The position numbers and the translations under genes were made by a program. From Dyella psychrodurans (GTDB lineage: Bacteria; Pseudomonadota; Gammaproteobacteria; Xanthomonadales; Rhodanobacteraceae): a DNA stretch of 64,000 nt. Below the pieces are notes generated by a model that ran no database searches, had not been told where the DNA came from, and worked only from the letters and a program-made list of their open reading frames with translations. Each line of letters opens with the position of its first letter. Position 1 is the stretch's first letter. The stretch lies in contig NZ_QRBF01000003.1 in NCBI RefSeq assembly GCF_003363265.1, positions 346,858 through 410,857 on the forward strand, written 5' to 3'. Positions 9,655 to 17,156 of this stretch are shown in pieces.

Positions 9655-9706
9655 TTGCGATGCACTGCTCATTTAGACGTCTAAATTTAGGCATACGCAT
9701 TGCAAT
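9655..9706. promoter_or_regulatory. Nested dyad, candidate operator for the giant gene
   Basis: A perfect 16-bp palindrome, ATTTAGACGTCTAAAT (9671-9686), sits inside an outer imperfect pair, ATTGCGATGC (9655-9664) and GCATTGCAAT (9697-9706), with nearly the same centre. The central CG is typical of LacI-family operators, while the inner AGACGTCT also equals the core MetJ box. It is about 230 bp upstream of the GTG start. Confidence 0.5.
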
Positions 9707-9837
9707 AAAAAGGACACAAATGCGCTGGTCGCGGTGGTTTGTTTATTCGACCGACAATTTTCCGGCGAGAAAGTCAGTCGTCTTATAGTTGCGGATTGAA
9801 GCTTTCGCGAGGCGCACCTTTGATGCTCGCTGATGCT

Positions 9838-9945
9838 CGTCATTCCGGCGAAGGCCGGAATCCAGTGTCCACACGCTCAATTCAAGCCGCGCACTTACAA
9901 ACGGTGTCGACACTGGATTCCGGCCTTCGCCGGAATGACGAGGAA
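9838..9945. repeat. Paired REP-like inverted repeat
   Basis: Two copies of the CATTCCGGC/GCCGGAATG palindrome lie head to head about 50 bp apart. The inverted arms extend outward into GTCATTCC and inward into CCAGTGTC/GACACTGG, about 30 bp each. This is the layout of a bacterial interspersed mosaic element. It ends about 10 bp before the stop of the CoA-transferase gene. Confidence 0.75.
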
Positions 9946-9954
9946 AGGGCCGCG

Positions 9955-11181
9955 CTAGACGGCGTGCTCTTTTACGTTCGGGATCGCACCGCTCGCGCGC
10001 AACTCATCGATATCGCCCGCACTGAATCCAAGCTGCGAAAGAATCTGCTCGTTGTGCTCTCCGATCTTCGGAGCGCGCTTGGCGGACACCTTGGTGACGC
10101 CATGCACCTGCAGCGGGCTGCTGATCGTGGACGTCAGCTTGCCGCCGGCACCTTCGAGCGGAACGATGATGTCATTGGCGTGCAGCTGCGGATCGTGGAT
10201 CACTTCCTGCGGAGAACGCACGGCGCCAAAGGTCACATGGACGCCACTGAATACCTTGTACCAGTACTCCATCGGTTGCGACTCGAAAACGCCGTCCAGG
10301 ATGGCCGTGAGCTGCGGCATATTCGCCATCAACTTCGTTGGATCGGCGAATCTCGGGTCGGTCAGCAGATCAGGCCGGCCGATCGCTTTTGCCACGGCCT
10401 CCAACTTGTCGGACGTCACGACCAGGACGAACCACGTGTCATCCGCCGAGCGATAGACGTTCATGGCCGCGTTCGCAGGATTCCTGCGATCGTGCAGCCC
10501 GAAGAATTTGGCGTCGCATAGCGCCGCCTGGATCGACACGCTTGCGGACCAGATGCCTTCCGCAAGCAGCGATGTGGTGACGTGCGCGCCCTCCCCCGTT
10601 CGCTCTCGACGATACAAGGCAGTGACAATCGCCGAATAGAGACCCATGGCGGTCGCGTTGTCGCCACTGCCCGCCACCGGCCACGTTGGCGGCGCACCGG
10701 CGTCGCGCGTCATCGACAGCAATCCGCTGCGTGCCCAGTACGACGTGATATCGAAACCGGGAAGGTCCGCGTCGGGACCCTTTTCGCCGAATCCCGTGAT
10801 GTCCGCGTAAATCAGGCGCGGATTCCATGGCAGCACATCCTGGTATTCGAGCTTGAGCCGCGCGCGTGCCGGGTGCGGCGTATTGACGATAAGAACGTCG
10901 GCCCATTTGATGAGCTTCTCGAGCACCTTCCGGGCCGCCGGCGATTTCAAGTCGAGCGCCATGCCACGCTTGTTGCGATTGGCCAGATGCCAGGGGTAAG
11001 CATCCTCGGCGACCGGCTGCGGCGGAAAGTTGTGCGCGTGTCGCCACAACTCGCCGCTCGGCGGCTCCACCTTGATCACGTCGGCGCCGAAATCGGACAG
11101 GATCACCGCGGCGCTGGGGCCGGCGATGAAACTCGCCAGATCCACCACTTTCAGTCCAGCAAAAATAGGATCGTTAGCCAT
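9955..11181 (-). CDS. Family III CoA-transferase (CaiB/BaiF type)
   Basis: 408 residues, typical for the family. These enzymes move CoA between carboxylic acids through an aspartyl-CoA anhydride. The N-terminal segment ASFIAGPSAAVILSDFGADV is diagnostic. D144 in PGFDITSYWARSG matches the catalytic aspartate region. It is the last gene of a six-gene leftward operon with two crotonases, an acyl-CoA dehydrogenase and a hydroxyacyl-CoA dehydrogenase, 39 bp after the preceding gene. It probably activates the starting acid of that pathway by transferring CoA from another thioester. The substrate cannot be read from the sequence; a relation to carnitine-type CoA chemistry is only suggested by the neighbours. 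Confidence 0.93.
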   Translation of the reverse strand: MANDPIFAGLKVVDLASFIAGPSAAVILSDFGADVIKVEPPSGELWRHAHNFPPQPVAEDAYPWHLANRNKRGMALDLKSPAARKVLEKLIKWADVLIVNTPHPARARLKLEYQDVLPWNPRLIYADITGFGEKGPDADLPGFDITSYWARSGLLSMTRDAGAPPTWPVAGSGDNATAMGLYSAIVTALYRRERTGEGAHVTTSLLAEGIWSASVSIQAALCDAKFFGLHDRRNPANAAMNVYRSADDTWFVLVVTSDKLEAVAKAIGRPDLLTDPRFADPTKLMANMPQLTAILDGVFESQPMEYWYKVFSGVHVTFGAVRSPQEVIHDPQLHANDIIVPLEGAGGKLTSTISSPLQVHGVTKVSAKRAPKIGEHNEQILSQLGFSAGDIDELRASGAIPNVKEHAV

Positions 11182-11220
11182 GTCTATCCCTTCTGAATCG
11201 CTAAGCGCGGCGCGGTTGTC

Positions 11221-12054
11221 TTACCGGCCGCGAAACTGAGGCACACGTTTCTCGAGGAAGGCGGCGGTGCCTTCCTGCTTGTCTTCCGTAGCAGCACAAA
11301 TGCCGAAGTAAGCGGCTTCCAAGGCAAGGCCTTCGCGCTGGCTGGTCTCCAGGCCCTTGTTCACGGCATCCAGCGAGAACTTCACGGCGATCGGTGCGTT
11401 GGCCGCTATCTGCTTCAAAAGGCTTTCGGCGCGCCCGATCAGGTCGGCTGCAGGAACGACTTCGTTGACGAGGCCGATGCGATAGGCCTCCTGCGCTGAA
11501 ATCGTTTCGCCAGTAAGAATCAGCTGCAGTGCGCGCCCCTTCCCTACCAGGCGCGGCAAGCGTTGCGTGCCGCCACCGCCGGGCAGCAGGCCCAGCTTCA
11601 CTTCGGGTTGTCCGAACTTGGCGTGTTCCACGGCGATCCGCATCGTGCAGGCCATCGCGGTTTCGCAACCGCCACCCAGCGCAAAGCCGTTGACCGCCGC
11701 GATCACCGGCTTGCCGAGGTTTTCGATGAGGTTCAGTACGTCCTGCCCAAACCGGCTGGATTGCTCGGCGTCGTAAGCGCCGACGTGCGCAAGCTCGCCG
11801 ATGTCGGCGCCGGCGATGAACGCCTTGTCGCCCGCGCCGGTGAGGATCACACCTCGCACCGAGGCGTCGGCCTGCGCGTGCTCGAATGCTGTCTGCAGAT
11901 CGGTCCAGGTCGCCGTATTCAGCGCATTGAGCACCTTGGGCCGATTCACCGTCACGTAGGCGATCGAATCCTTTTTCTCATACAGAACGTTCTCGAGCTT
12001 CAGCTCCGTCGCTGAAGAAGGTTCGAGTGTCGAGGCAGTCAGGGGCGAGGTCAT
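11221..12054 (-). CDS. Enoyl-CoA hydratase (crotonase family)
   Basis: 277 residues, with about 20 extra N-terminal residues before the conserved LENVLYEKK strand. Both hydratase glutamates are present: E131 in GGGCE and E151 in FGQPEVKLGLLPGGGG. The oxyanion-hole segment AFIAGADIGEL is also intact. It should add water across a trans-2-enoyl-CoA in the cytoplasm. Its ATG overlaps the stop of the upstream crotonase gene by 4 bp, showing translational coupling. The intact glutamate pair separates it from its neighbour, which lacks the first one. Crotonase or 3-hydroxybutyryl-CoA dehydratase activity is the closest guess. Confidence 0.92.
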   Translation of the reverse strand: MTSPLTASTLEPSSATELKLENVLYEKKDSIAYVTVNRPKVLNALNTATWTDLQTAFEHAQADASVRGVILTGAGDKAFIAGADIGELAHVGAYDAEQSSRFGQDVLNLIENLGKPVIAAVNGFALGGGCETAMACTMRIAVEHAKFGQPEVKLGLLPGGGGTQRLPRLVGKGRALQLILTGETISAQEAYRIGLVNEVVPAADLIGRAESLLKQIAANAPIAVKFSLDAVNKGLETSQREGLALEAAYFGICAATEDKQEGTAAFLEKRVPQFRGR

Positions 12055-12848
12055 TGCAAGGATCCTCCAACGATGGCGTTGGACTTAGTGAAGTCGGGCT
12101 GGCGCTTTTCGAGGAAGGCCGCGAGGGCTTCCCTGGCATCGCCCGACTGCAAACGCGACGCGTACTCCTGGAACTCGATTTCCGCAGCGGCCGCCATGTG
12201 GGCGTTCAAGGTGCGCCTCATCATCCGCTTGCTCGCGCGCACGGCCCCGGCCGGCAGTCGTGTCAGTTTGTGTGCCGTGTCCAGCGCTGTCGCCATGAGG
12301 TCCGCCTCGGCCACGACGCGCGTGACGAACCCCAGCTCCGCGGCGCGGTGTGCATCGAACGGCTGCGCCAGCAGCACCAATTCCGCGGCGGCGAGGTAGC
12401 CGATCTGCGCGGGAAGCCAATAGCTCGTACCCAGCTCCGGCACCAGGGCGAGGTTCACGAACGGCATCTGGAATCTCGTGTGCTCCGCGGCGTACACGAA
12501 GTCGAAGTGCGTGAGCATGGTCGTGCCACCGCCGATCGCGACGCCATGCACCGCGGCGATAAGCGGCTTGTCGAACGCGATCAGCGCAGCGAAGAATCGC
12601 GCCTGCGGGCTGTCGTCGCCCTTCGGGGGGTTGTGGAGGAAATCCCCGAGGTCGTTGCCCGCGCAGAATGCATCGCCGATGCCGTGCAGGAGCACAACCC
12701 GCGTTTCGTCGTCCTTGGCAGCGGCATCGAGCAGCTCGGCTATGGCCGAGTACATGCCGGACGTCATCGCGTTCTTCTTTTCCGGCCGGTTGAACTGGAT
12801 GCGAAGCATGTTCCCCAAGCGCTCGGTTACGATCTCGGGCATTTCCAT
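12051..12848 (-). CDS. Enoyl-CoA hydratase/isomerase family protein
   Basis: 265 residues with the crotonase fold: RPEKKNAMTSGMY near residue 21, the CoA-binding loop FCAGNDLGDF (61-70), and GGGTT at 107-110 where hydratases have GGGCE. The first catalytic glutamate is therefore absent, while E138 in VPELGTS remains. That pattern is closer to delta3,delta2-enoyl-CoA isomerases than to hydratases. It is coupled by ATGA to the downstream hydratase gene and lies 36 bp after the acyl-CoA dehydrogenase. A double-bond shift before hydration would make sense of the two adjacent crotonases. Confidence 0.88.
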   Translation of the reverse strand: MEMPEIVTERLGNMLRIQFNRPEKKNAMTSGMYSAIAELLDAAAKDDETRVVLLHGIGDAFCAGNDLGDFLHNPPKGDDSPQARFFAALIAFDKPLIAAVHGVAIGGGTTMLTHFDFVYAAEHTRFQMPFVNLALVPELGTSYWLPAQIGYLAAAELVLLAQPFDAHRAAELGFVTRVVAEADLMATALDTAHKLTRLPAGAVRASKRMMRRTLNAHMAAAAEIEFQEYASRLQSGDAREALAAFLEKRQPDFTKSNAIVGGSLQ

Positions 12849-12884
12849 CTCCTTAGAATCTCTGGCTGCTTGTCGTGGCGCGCA

Positions 12885-14105
12885 TCAGACAAAGGCGCCG
12901 TAGCCGGTGATGGCTTTGCCGACGATCAGGTTTTGCATCTGATACGTGCCTTCGTAGGAATAGAGTGCTTCGGCGTCGGCAAAGAAACGGCCGACGTCGT
13001 AGTCGGCGAGAATGCCGTTGCCGCCCAGCAGCTCTCGCCCCCACGCGACGGTCTCGCGCGATTTGGCCGTGCAAAATGCCTTTGCGAGTGCGGCCTGGTG
13101 ATCGCTGAGCTTGCCCTCGTCATCGAGTTGCGCGAGCCGCAGCATCAAGCACTGGCACGCCGTCACGTTGGCGAGCATTTTTGCAAGCATGTCCTGCACC
13201 ATCTGGAACGAAGCGATCGGCTTGCCGAACTGCACTCGTTCCTGGGTGTATTTGAGCGTTGCCTCGAACGCACCCATCTGGATGCCGGTGGAAGCCCAAC
13301 CCACCATGTACCGCGTCATCCGCAGCACGCGTGCCGTATCGCGGAACGAGTTGCCGCCCTGCAGGCGGTTCGCCTCGGGCACGCGCACGTCGGTCAAGGT
13401 GATCTGTCCGTTCTGGACCACCTTCAGCGCGATCTTGTGCTCCATCTTTTCCACGCTGAAGCCCGGCGTGGTCTTGTTCTCGACGATGAAGCCCTTGACC
13501 TGATTGTCGGCCACATCCCGCGCCCAGATGATCGAAATGTCGCACCATGGCGAGTTGCCGATCCATCGCTTCTGGCCATTGAGAATCCAACTGTCGCCGT
13601 CGCGCTTAGCGGTCGTGGTCATGCCGCCGGCAGTACCCGAACCGACCAGCGGTTCGGTCAGCCCGAAACAACCGATTTTTTCCCACCGTGCCATGGCCGG
13701 CAGCCACTTTTGTTTCTGCTCTTCCGATCCATCGAGATAAATCGAGCCCATCGCCAGGCCGCTGTGCACGCCGAAGAACGTACACATCGATGCGTCGGTG
13801 CGCGCGATTTCCATCGCGACGTAGCCGAACAACTTCTGGCTTCCGCCCGCGCAGCCATAACCTTCATAGCCAAGGCCGCCGATGCCCAGCTCCTTGAACG
13901 AAGGCAGCAGTTCGAACGGAAACGCGTCATCCGACCAATACTTGTTGATGATCGGCCGGACCTTGGTCTCCATGTACGTCCGAACTTTTTTGACGACCGC
14001 CCTCTCCTCGGGAGTGAGAAGCTCGACAAGTTGATAGAAATCGCCGTTCGGTACGGGAATCGGGTTCGGTTCGGCGGTTTTGCTTGTTGCAGTTGCGGTG
14101 GACAT
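12885..14105 (-). CDS. Acyl-CoA dehydrogenase (glutaryl-CoA DH/ACX4-like)
   Basis: 406 residues from the ATG at 14105, which has GGGAG about 7 nt upstream. A 13-residue longer frame exists but has no better signal. It has the three ACAD domains and FAD motifs CFGLTEPLVGSGT and KRWIGNSPW. The catalytic base is E385 in YSYEGTYQMQN, the position used by glutaryl-CoA dehydrogenase and short-chain acyl-CoA oxidases. It should make a 2,3-double bond in an acyl-CoA and pass electrons to ETF, or to oxygen if it is an oxidase. It lies 88 bp after the dehydrogenase gene in the operon. Confidence 0.93.
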   Translation of the reverse strand: MSTATATSKTAEPNPIPVPNGDFYQLVELLTPEERAVVKKVRTYMETKVRPIINKYWSDDAFPFELLPSFKELGIGGLGYEGYGCAGGSQKLFGYVAMEIARTDASMCTFFGVHSGLAMGSIYLDGSEEQKQKWLPAMARWEKIGCFGLTEPLVGSGTAGGMTTTAKRDGDSWILNGQKRWIGNSPWCDISIIWARDVADNQVKGFIVENKTTPGFSVEKMEHKIALKVVQNGQITLTDVRVPEANRLQGGNSFRDTARVLRMTRYMVGWASTGIQMGAFEATLKYTQERVQFGKPIASFQMVQDMLAKMLANVTACQCLMLRLAQLDDEGKLSDHQAALAKAFCTAKSRETVAWGRELLGGNGILADYDVGRFFADAEALYSYEGTYQMQNLIVGKAITGYGAFV

Positions 14106-14193
14106 GAGGCACTCCCATTCCTTCGGCTTGAAAGCCCGAAACAAAGTAAAGACGATTGATCACTACGGACGGCGATGTCTGGACCGGCGCCGC

Positions 14194-15153
14194 CTATCTG
14201 GCCTGGCTCGACTTGCCGGCTTTGCTGCGCAGCTCAAGCAGTCCAAGCAGAACTTCATCGCGCTCCGCCGCGAGCTCGTCGATCGAGCGCGAACCGACCT
14301 CGGCGTGCACGCCATCGATCAGTTTCTTCTGGACGTCGGGGGTCAGTTGCGGGTTCCCCAGCACCTTCCACCAGGCGGTCATGGGGCCGGTGAATTGCTG
14401 AAAGAAGTGTTCGATGCCGCCTTGGCCGCCACCGAGATGATTGAGCATCAGCTGACCCATGATGCCCCAGCGTAGACCGGGCCCCCAGCACAACGCAGTG
14501 TCGACATCGGCGGCGCTGACGACATCGTCGGCGACGAGATGGTAGACCTCCCGAGCCAATGCAGCTTGCAAACGATTCGCCACATGCCCGGGCACTTCCT
14601 TCTTCACGCGGACAGTCCGCTTGCCAAGGCTCGTGTAAAACGCGTCGACACGCTCGATCGTATCCTTCGATGTCTTTGTCCCGCCGACAATCTCGACCAA
14701 GGGAACCAGATGCGGCGGATTGAAGGGATGGCCGATGACGCAGCGTTCGGGATGCCGTTCGCACGCCGATTGGATCTCGCTCATCGTCAGGCCCGACGAG
14801 CTCGAAGCGATGATGACGCCGGGCTGCAGCAGCTCGTCCAGTTGCCGATAGAGCGTCCGCTTGAACTCGATCTTCTCGGGTCCGTTTTCCTGCACCAGAT
14901 CGGCGTCCTTGACGGCGTCGGCAAGGCTCGCCGTGAACGACAGCCTGTTCTGGGAAGCACCGGCTGCGAGGCCAAGCCGTTGCAGTGCGGGCCATGCCGC
15001 CGCAACAAAGCGCCTCAGCGCTTCTTCCGCACCCGGTGCAACGTCCGTTGCCACGACGTCGAGGCCTTTGGCCAGGAACAGTGCCGCCCAGCTCGCGCCG
15101 ATGACACCCGTACCGATGATCGCAACCCGCCGAATGGGCTTGTTATCCGACAT
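14194..15153 (-). CDS. 3-hydroxyacyl-CoA / carnitine 3-dehydrogenase-like
   Basis: 319 residues. The N-terminal NAD-binding Rossmann motif GTGVIGASW starts near residue 14, followed by the C-terminal 3HCDH helical domain. PGAEEALRRFVAAAWPALQR and the HPERCVIGHPFNPP block (133-146) resemble carnitine 3-dehydrogenases more than fatty-acid HADs, and the protein is single-function rather than FadB-like. It should oxidise a 3-hydroxy group with NAD+. Its start is 1 bp after the stop of the propeller gene, so the two are co-translated. Whether the substrate is a free acid such as carnitine or a CoA thioester is open. Confidence 0.88.
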   Translation of the reverse strand: MSDNKPIRRVAIIGTGVIGASWAALFLAKGLDVVATDVAPGAEEALRRFVAAAWPALQRLGLAAGASQNRLSFTASLADAVKDADLVQENGPEKIEFKRTLYRQLDELLQPGVIIASSSSGLTMSEIQSACERHPERCVIGHPFNPPHLVPLVEIVGGTKTSKDTIERVDAFYTSLGKRTVRVKKEVPGHVANRLQAALAREVYHLVADDVVSAADVDTALCWGPGLRWGIMGQLMLNHLGGGQGGIEHFFQQFTGPMTAWWKVLGNPQLTPDVQKKLIDGVHAEVGSRSIDELAAERDEVLLGLLELRSKAGKSSQAR

Positions 15154-15154
15154 G

Positions 15155-16084
15155 TCACTTCTCCTGGGGGATTTCGGCGTATGCGATGCCGGTAAGGTTG
15201 CCTTGCGCGTAGAGGAAATTTTTCTCGCCGGATCCGTCGAGTCGCGCGGAATAGATCGATCCCGCGAGATCGGTCACGAACATGCGGTCGCCGGCTACAT
15301 CCAGGGCGATGCCGATGCCTTCCATCAGATGGGTTATCACGATTTCCGGCTCGGCCGGCCTGTCGTCGACGGACGCGCGATTGACCGTGTTGCCGCGTGG
15401 CGGGTCGCCGCGGTCGGTCCAGTATAAAACGCGATTTTCGACATCGAGTTCGAGATCGATCGGCTCTGGCAGGCCGTCGAAGAAAACCTCGATGTCGGAT
15501 CTTGCCGCCGCGGTTTGACCAGCAGGGATTTCGATATTGGCGCGGTAGATGCAGCCGAGCCCGCCATTATCCGGCCCCTTTTGCGTCCAGTAGATCTGTC
15601 CGCGTTGCGCATCGATCGTCAGTCCGACGCACCACCGTTTCAGGTCCTTGCGATCGGACTCGCCATGGCCGGTCTGTATGAGCGCCTCGAGCTGCGAGCC
15701 GTCGAGATTGCAGCGCATGACGCGCATGCCCTCGCGATCGCACCAATAGAGTTTGCCGTTGCTCTTGTCGAGAATGATCTGTTTCGGCGTGTGGGTCTGT
15801 CCCTGCGCGACGATCGTCTGGCGATTCTTGCCGTCGATGTCGGCACGCTCGATCGATCCGTCATTGAGATTGGGGACGCCCATGTTGGTCCAATAGATAT
15901 GACCGGCGTCCACATCCACGACGATGCCGTCCGGCAAATGGCAATCCGTCACGATGGTTTTGCGGTCGGAACCATCCGGATTCATCGTGTGGATGCATCC
16001 GGCATTGAGCTCAAGGACAAACAGGCGAGGGATGGTGGAGTTGGCGTCAACGCTTCGATTGTTTCTTTCGGCTACTTTGGACAT
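15155..16084 (-). CDS. YWTD/LDL-receptor-type beta-propeller protein
   Basis: 309 residues with repeated blades marked by IYWTN, LYWCD, IYWTQ and LYWTD, typical of YWTD six-bladed propellers and close to SMP-30/NHL folds. No signal peptide is seen, so it should be cytoplasmic. It is the first gene of the acyl-CoA operon, 1 bp before the dehydrogenase gene. Related folds include lactonases and binding proteins. A lactonase or hydrolase step on the pathway substrate is plausible, but no catalytic residue can be assigned. The promoter should lie in 16085-16244. Confidence 0.85.
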   Translation of the reverse strand: MSKVAERNNRSVDANSTIPRLFVLELNAGCIHTMNPDGSDRKTIVTDCHLPDGIVVDVDAGHIYWTNMGVPNLNDGSIERADIDGKNRQTIVAQGQTHTPKQIILDKSNGKLYWCDREGMRVMRCNLDGSQLEALIQTGHGESDRKDLKRWCVGLTIDAQRGQIYWTQKGPDNGGLGCIYRANIEIPAGQTAAARSDIEVFFDGLPEPIDLELDVENRVLYWTDRGDPPRGNTVNRASVDDRPAEPEIVITHLMEGIGIALDVAGDRMFVTDLAGSIYSARLDGSGEKNFLYAQGNLTGIAYAEIPQEK

Positions 16085-16244
16085 GCGATACCTGCGGGGC
16101 GGTCTGACACGAGTTCGATGGGAACTGGAGCGTTACCATGCCGCGAATACCGATGTCCGTATAGGACGAAACTATCGCCTCAAGAATGATTGTGCTTACG
16201 CCCGATGTCATTGCATCGACATTAACTCGGTCGAATCTTGGTTT

Positions 16245-16925
16245 TTATTTGGTGTTTGTTTCGTTGTGTGCGTAAGCCAACGCAGCAACGATCGGTAGCA
16301 GCGCGAAGCACTTCACGCTGAAGATGGCGAACAGAAGCGCACCGCATCCGCATCCCAGTGCGAACACGGCGACGTTCGCGCTGAAACGGACCAGGCGGGA
16401 ATCGATGGCCGATGCCTGCTCCTCGCTCAAGCCGCCATGCCACTTGTCCGCCAGGTCGAGCATGATTTGCGTGGTGGTGCCCGTCATGAGCGTCGAAGGC
16501 GGCGCGTAAGTAAGATGAACGCGATGCACCGCGTTCTGGATTGCCATGGCGGTGACGAAGATCATGCCCACGACGACCGTTCCGGTGTTGTCCGCATCCG
16601 GGAAAGGTCCAAGTGCCCACGCCAGCGATGCCCCTGCAATCAGGAAAATCAATTCCACCAGGAAGAGCGTTCGCAGAATGGGTTTGCCGAGCGACTTCAA
16701 TTTGTAATGCAGAAGGCGTGCGCACACGACGACGACGCAAAAGACGGGGATCGCCAAAATCTTCGCCAACGTGCCACTCGTTCTGAATACGAGCGAGGCA
16801 CCCAGCGTCACGAAGTTGCCTGTGACATGCGCGGTGAACAAACCGTGCAGCGCCAGAAATCCGGCCGCGTCGACATAGCCGGCATTGAAGCTGAGCAGGG
16901 TTGGAAGATTCGGCTTTTTCAACAT
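16245..16925 (-). CDS. DUF1275 (YoaK-type) membrane protein
   Basis: 226 residues with about six hydrophobic segments. The conserved N-terminal motif FNAGYVDAAGFLALHGLFTAH and the TGNFVTLG segment define DUF1275. A second typical block reads AIQNAVHRVHL. The function of the family is unknown. It stands alone, separated from the porin gene upstream by a repeat element (16995-17102). Confidence 0.9.
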   Translation of the reverse strand: MLKKPNLPTLLSFNAGYVDAAGFLALHGLFTAHVTGNFVTLGASLVFRTSGTLAKILAIPVFCVVVVCARLLHYKLKSLGKPILRTLFLVELIFLIAGASLAWALGPFPDADNTGTVVVGMIFVTAMAIQNAVHRVHLTYAPPSTLMTGTTTQIMLDLADKWHGGLSEEQASAIDSRLVRFSANVAVFALGCGCGALLFAIFSVKCFALLPIVAALAYAHNETNTK

Positions 16926-16994
16926 GGTGCTACTCCGAATGATTTTTCTGAATCATGACGACGCGATGGAGAAATCCGTCAATGCGAAATACAC

Positions 16995-17102
16995 ACTCCC
17001 TCCCCTGCTTGCAGGGGAGGGCTGGGGTGGGGTCATTCAATCTTGCCCTGAGGCAAGTGCGAGCCACCCCCTCCCAACCTCCCCCTGCGAGCAGGGGGAG
17101 GA
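16995..17102. repeat. 108-bp GC-rich paired-hairpin repeat, copy 1
   Basis: Left end: CTCCCCTGC...GCAGGGGAG hairpin followed by GGCTGGGGTGGGGT. Right end: CCACCCCCTCCCAACCT followed by a CCCCCTGC...GCAGGGGG hairpin. The same two ends occur in the opposite orientation at 34195-34302 with an unrelated centre. It lies between a porin gene and DUF1275, outside coding sequence. This looks like a BIME- or MITE-like element. Confidence 0.8.
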
Positions 17103-17156
17103 GATCAACTCCGCGCCTCATCCGAGCACGCCTGTATCAAACGAAGCGCTTCATAG

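Larger units (their letters stand above)
9440..9954. other. Intergenic region upstream of the giant gene
   Basis: 515 bp between the CoA-transferase stop and the giant gene's start, both read leftward. It holds the giant gene's promoter region, a nested dyad (9655-9706) and a paired REP-like repeat (9838-9945). A possible 64-residue frame at 9594-9788 has arginine-rich, unconvincing composition and is not called. Confidence 0.6.

Noticed and set aside
9671-9686. AGACGTCT as a MetJ box
   Set aside because: MetJ sites are tandem and flank methionine genes; only one copy and no such gene is present. It is kept as a general operator candidate.
9594-9788. 64-residue frame in the gap before the giant gene
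   Set aside because: No ribosome site, arginine-rich, and it covers the candidate operator at 9655-9706.
12027-14159. 710-residue rightward frame opposite the acyl-CoA dehydrogenase and crotonases
   Set aside because: Basic low-complexity composition and no domain; the opposite strand has three clear enzymes.
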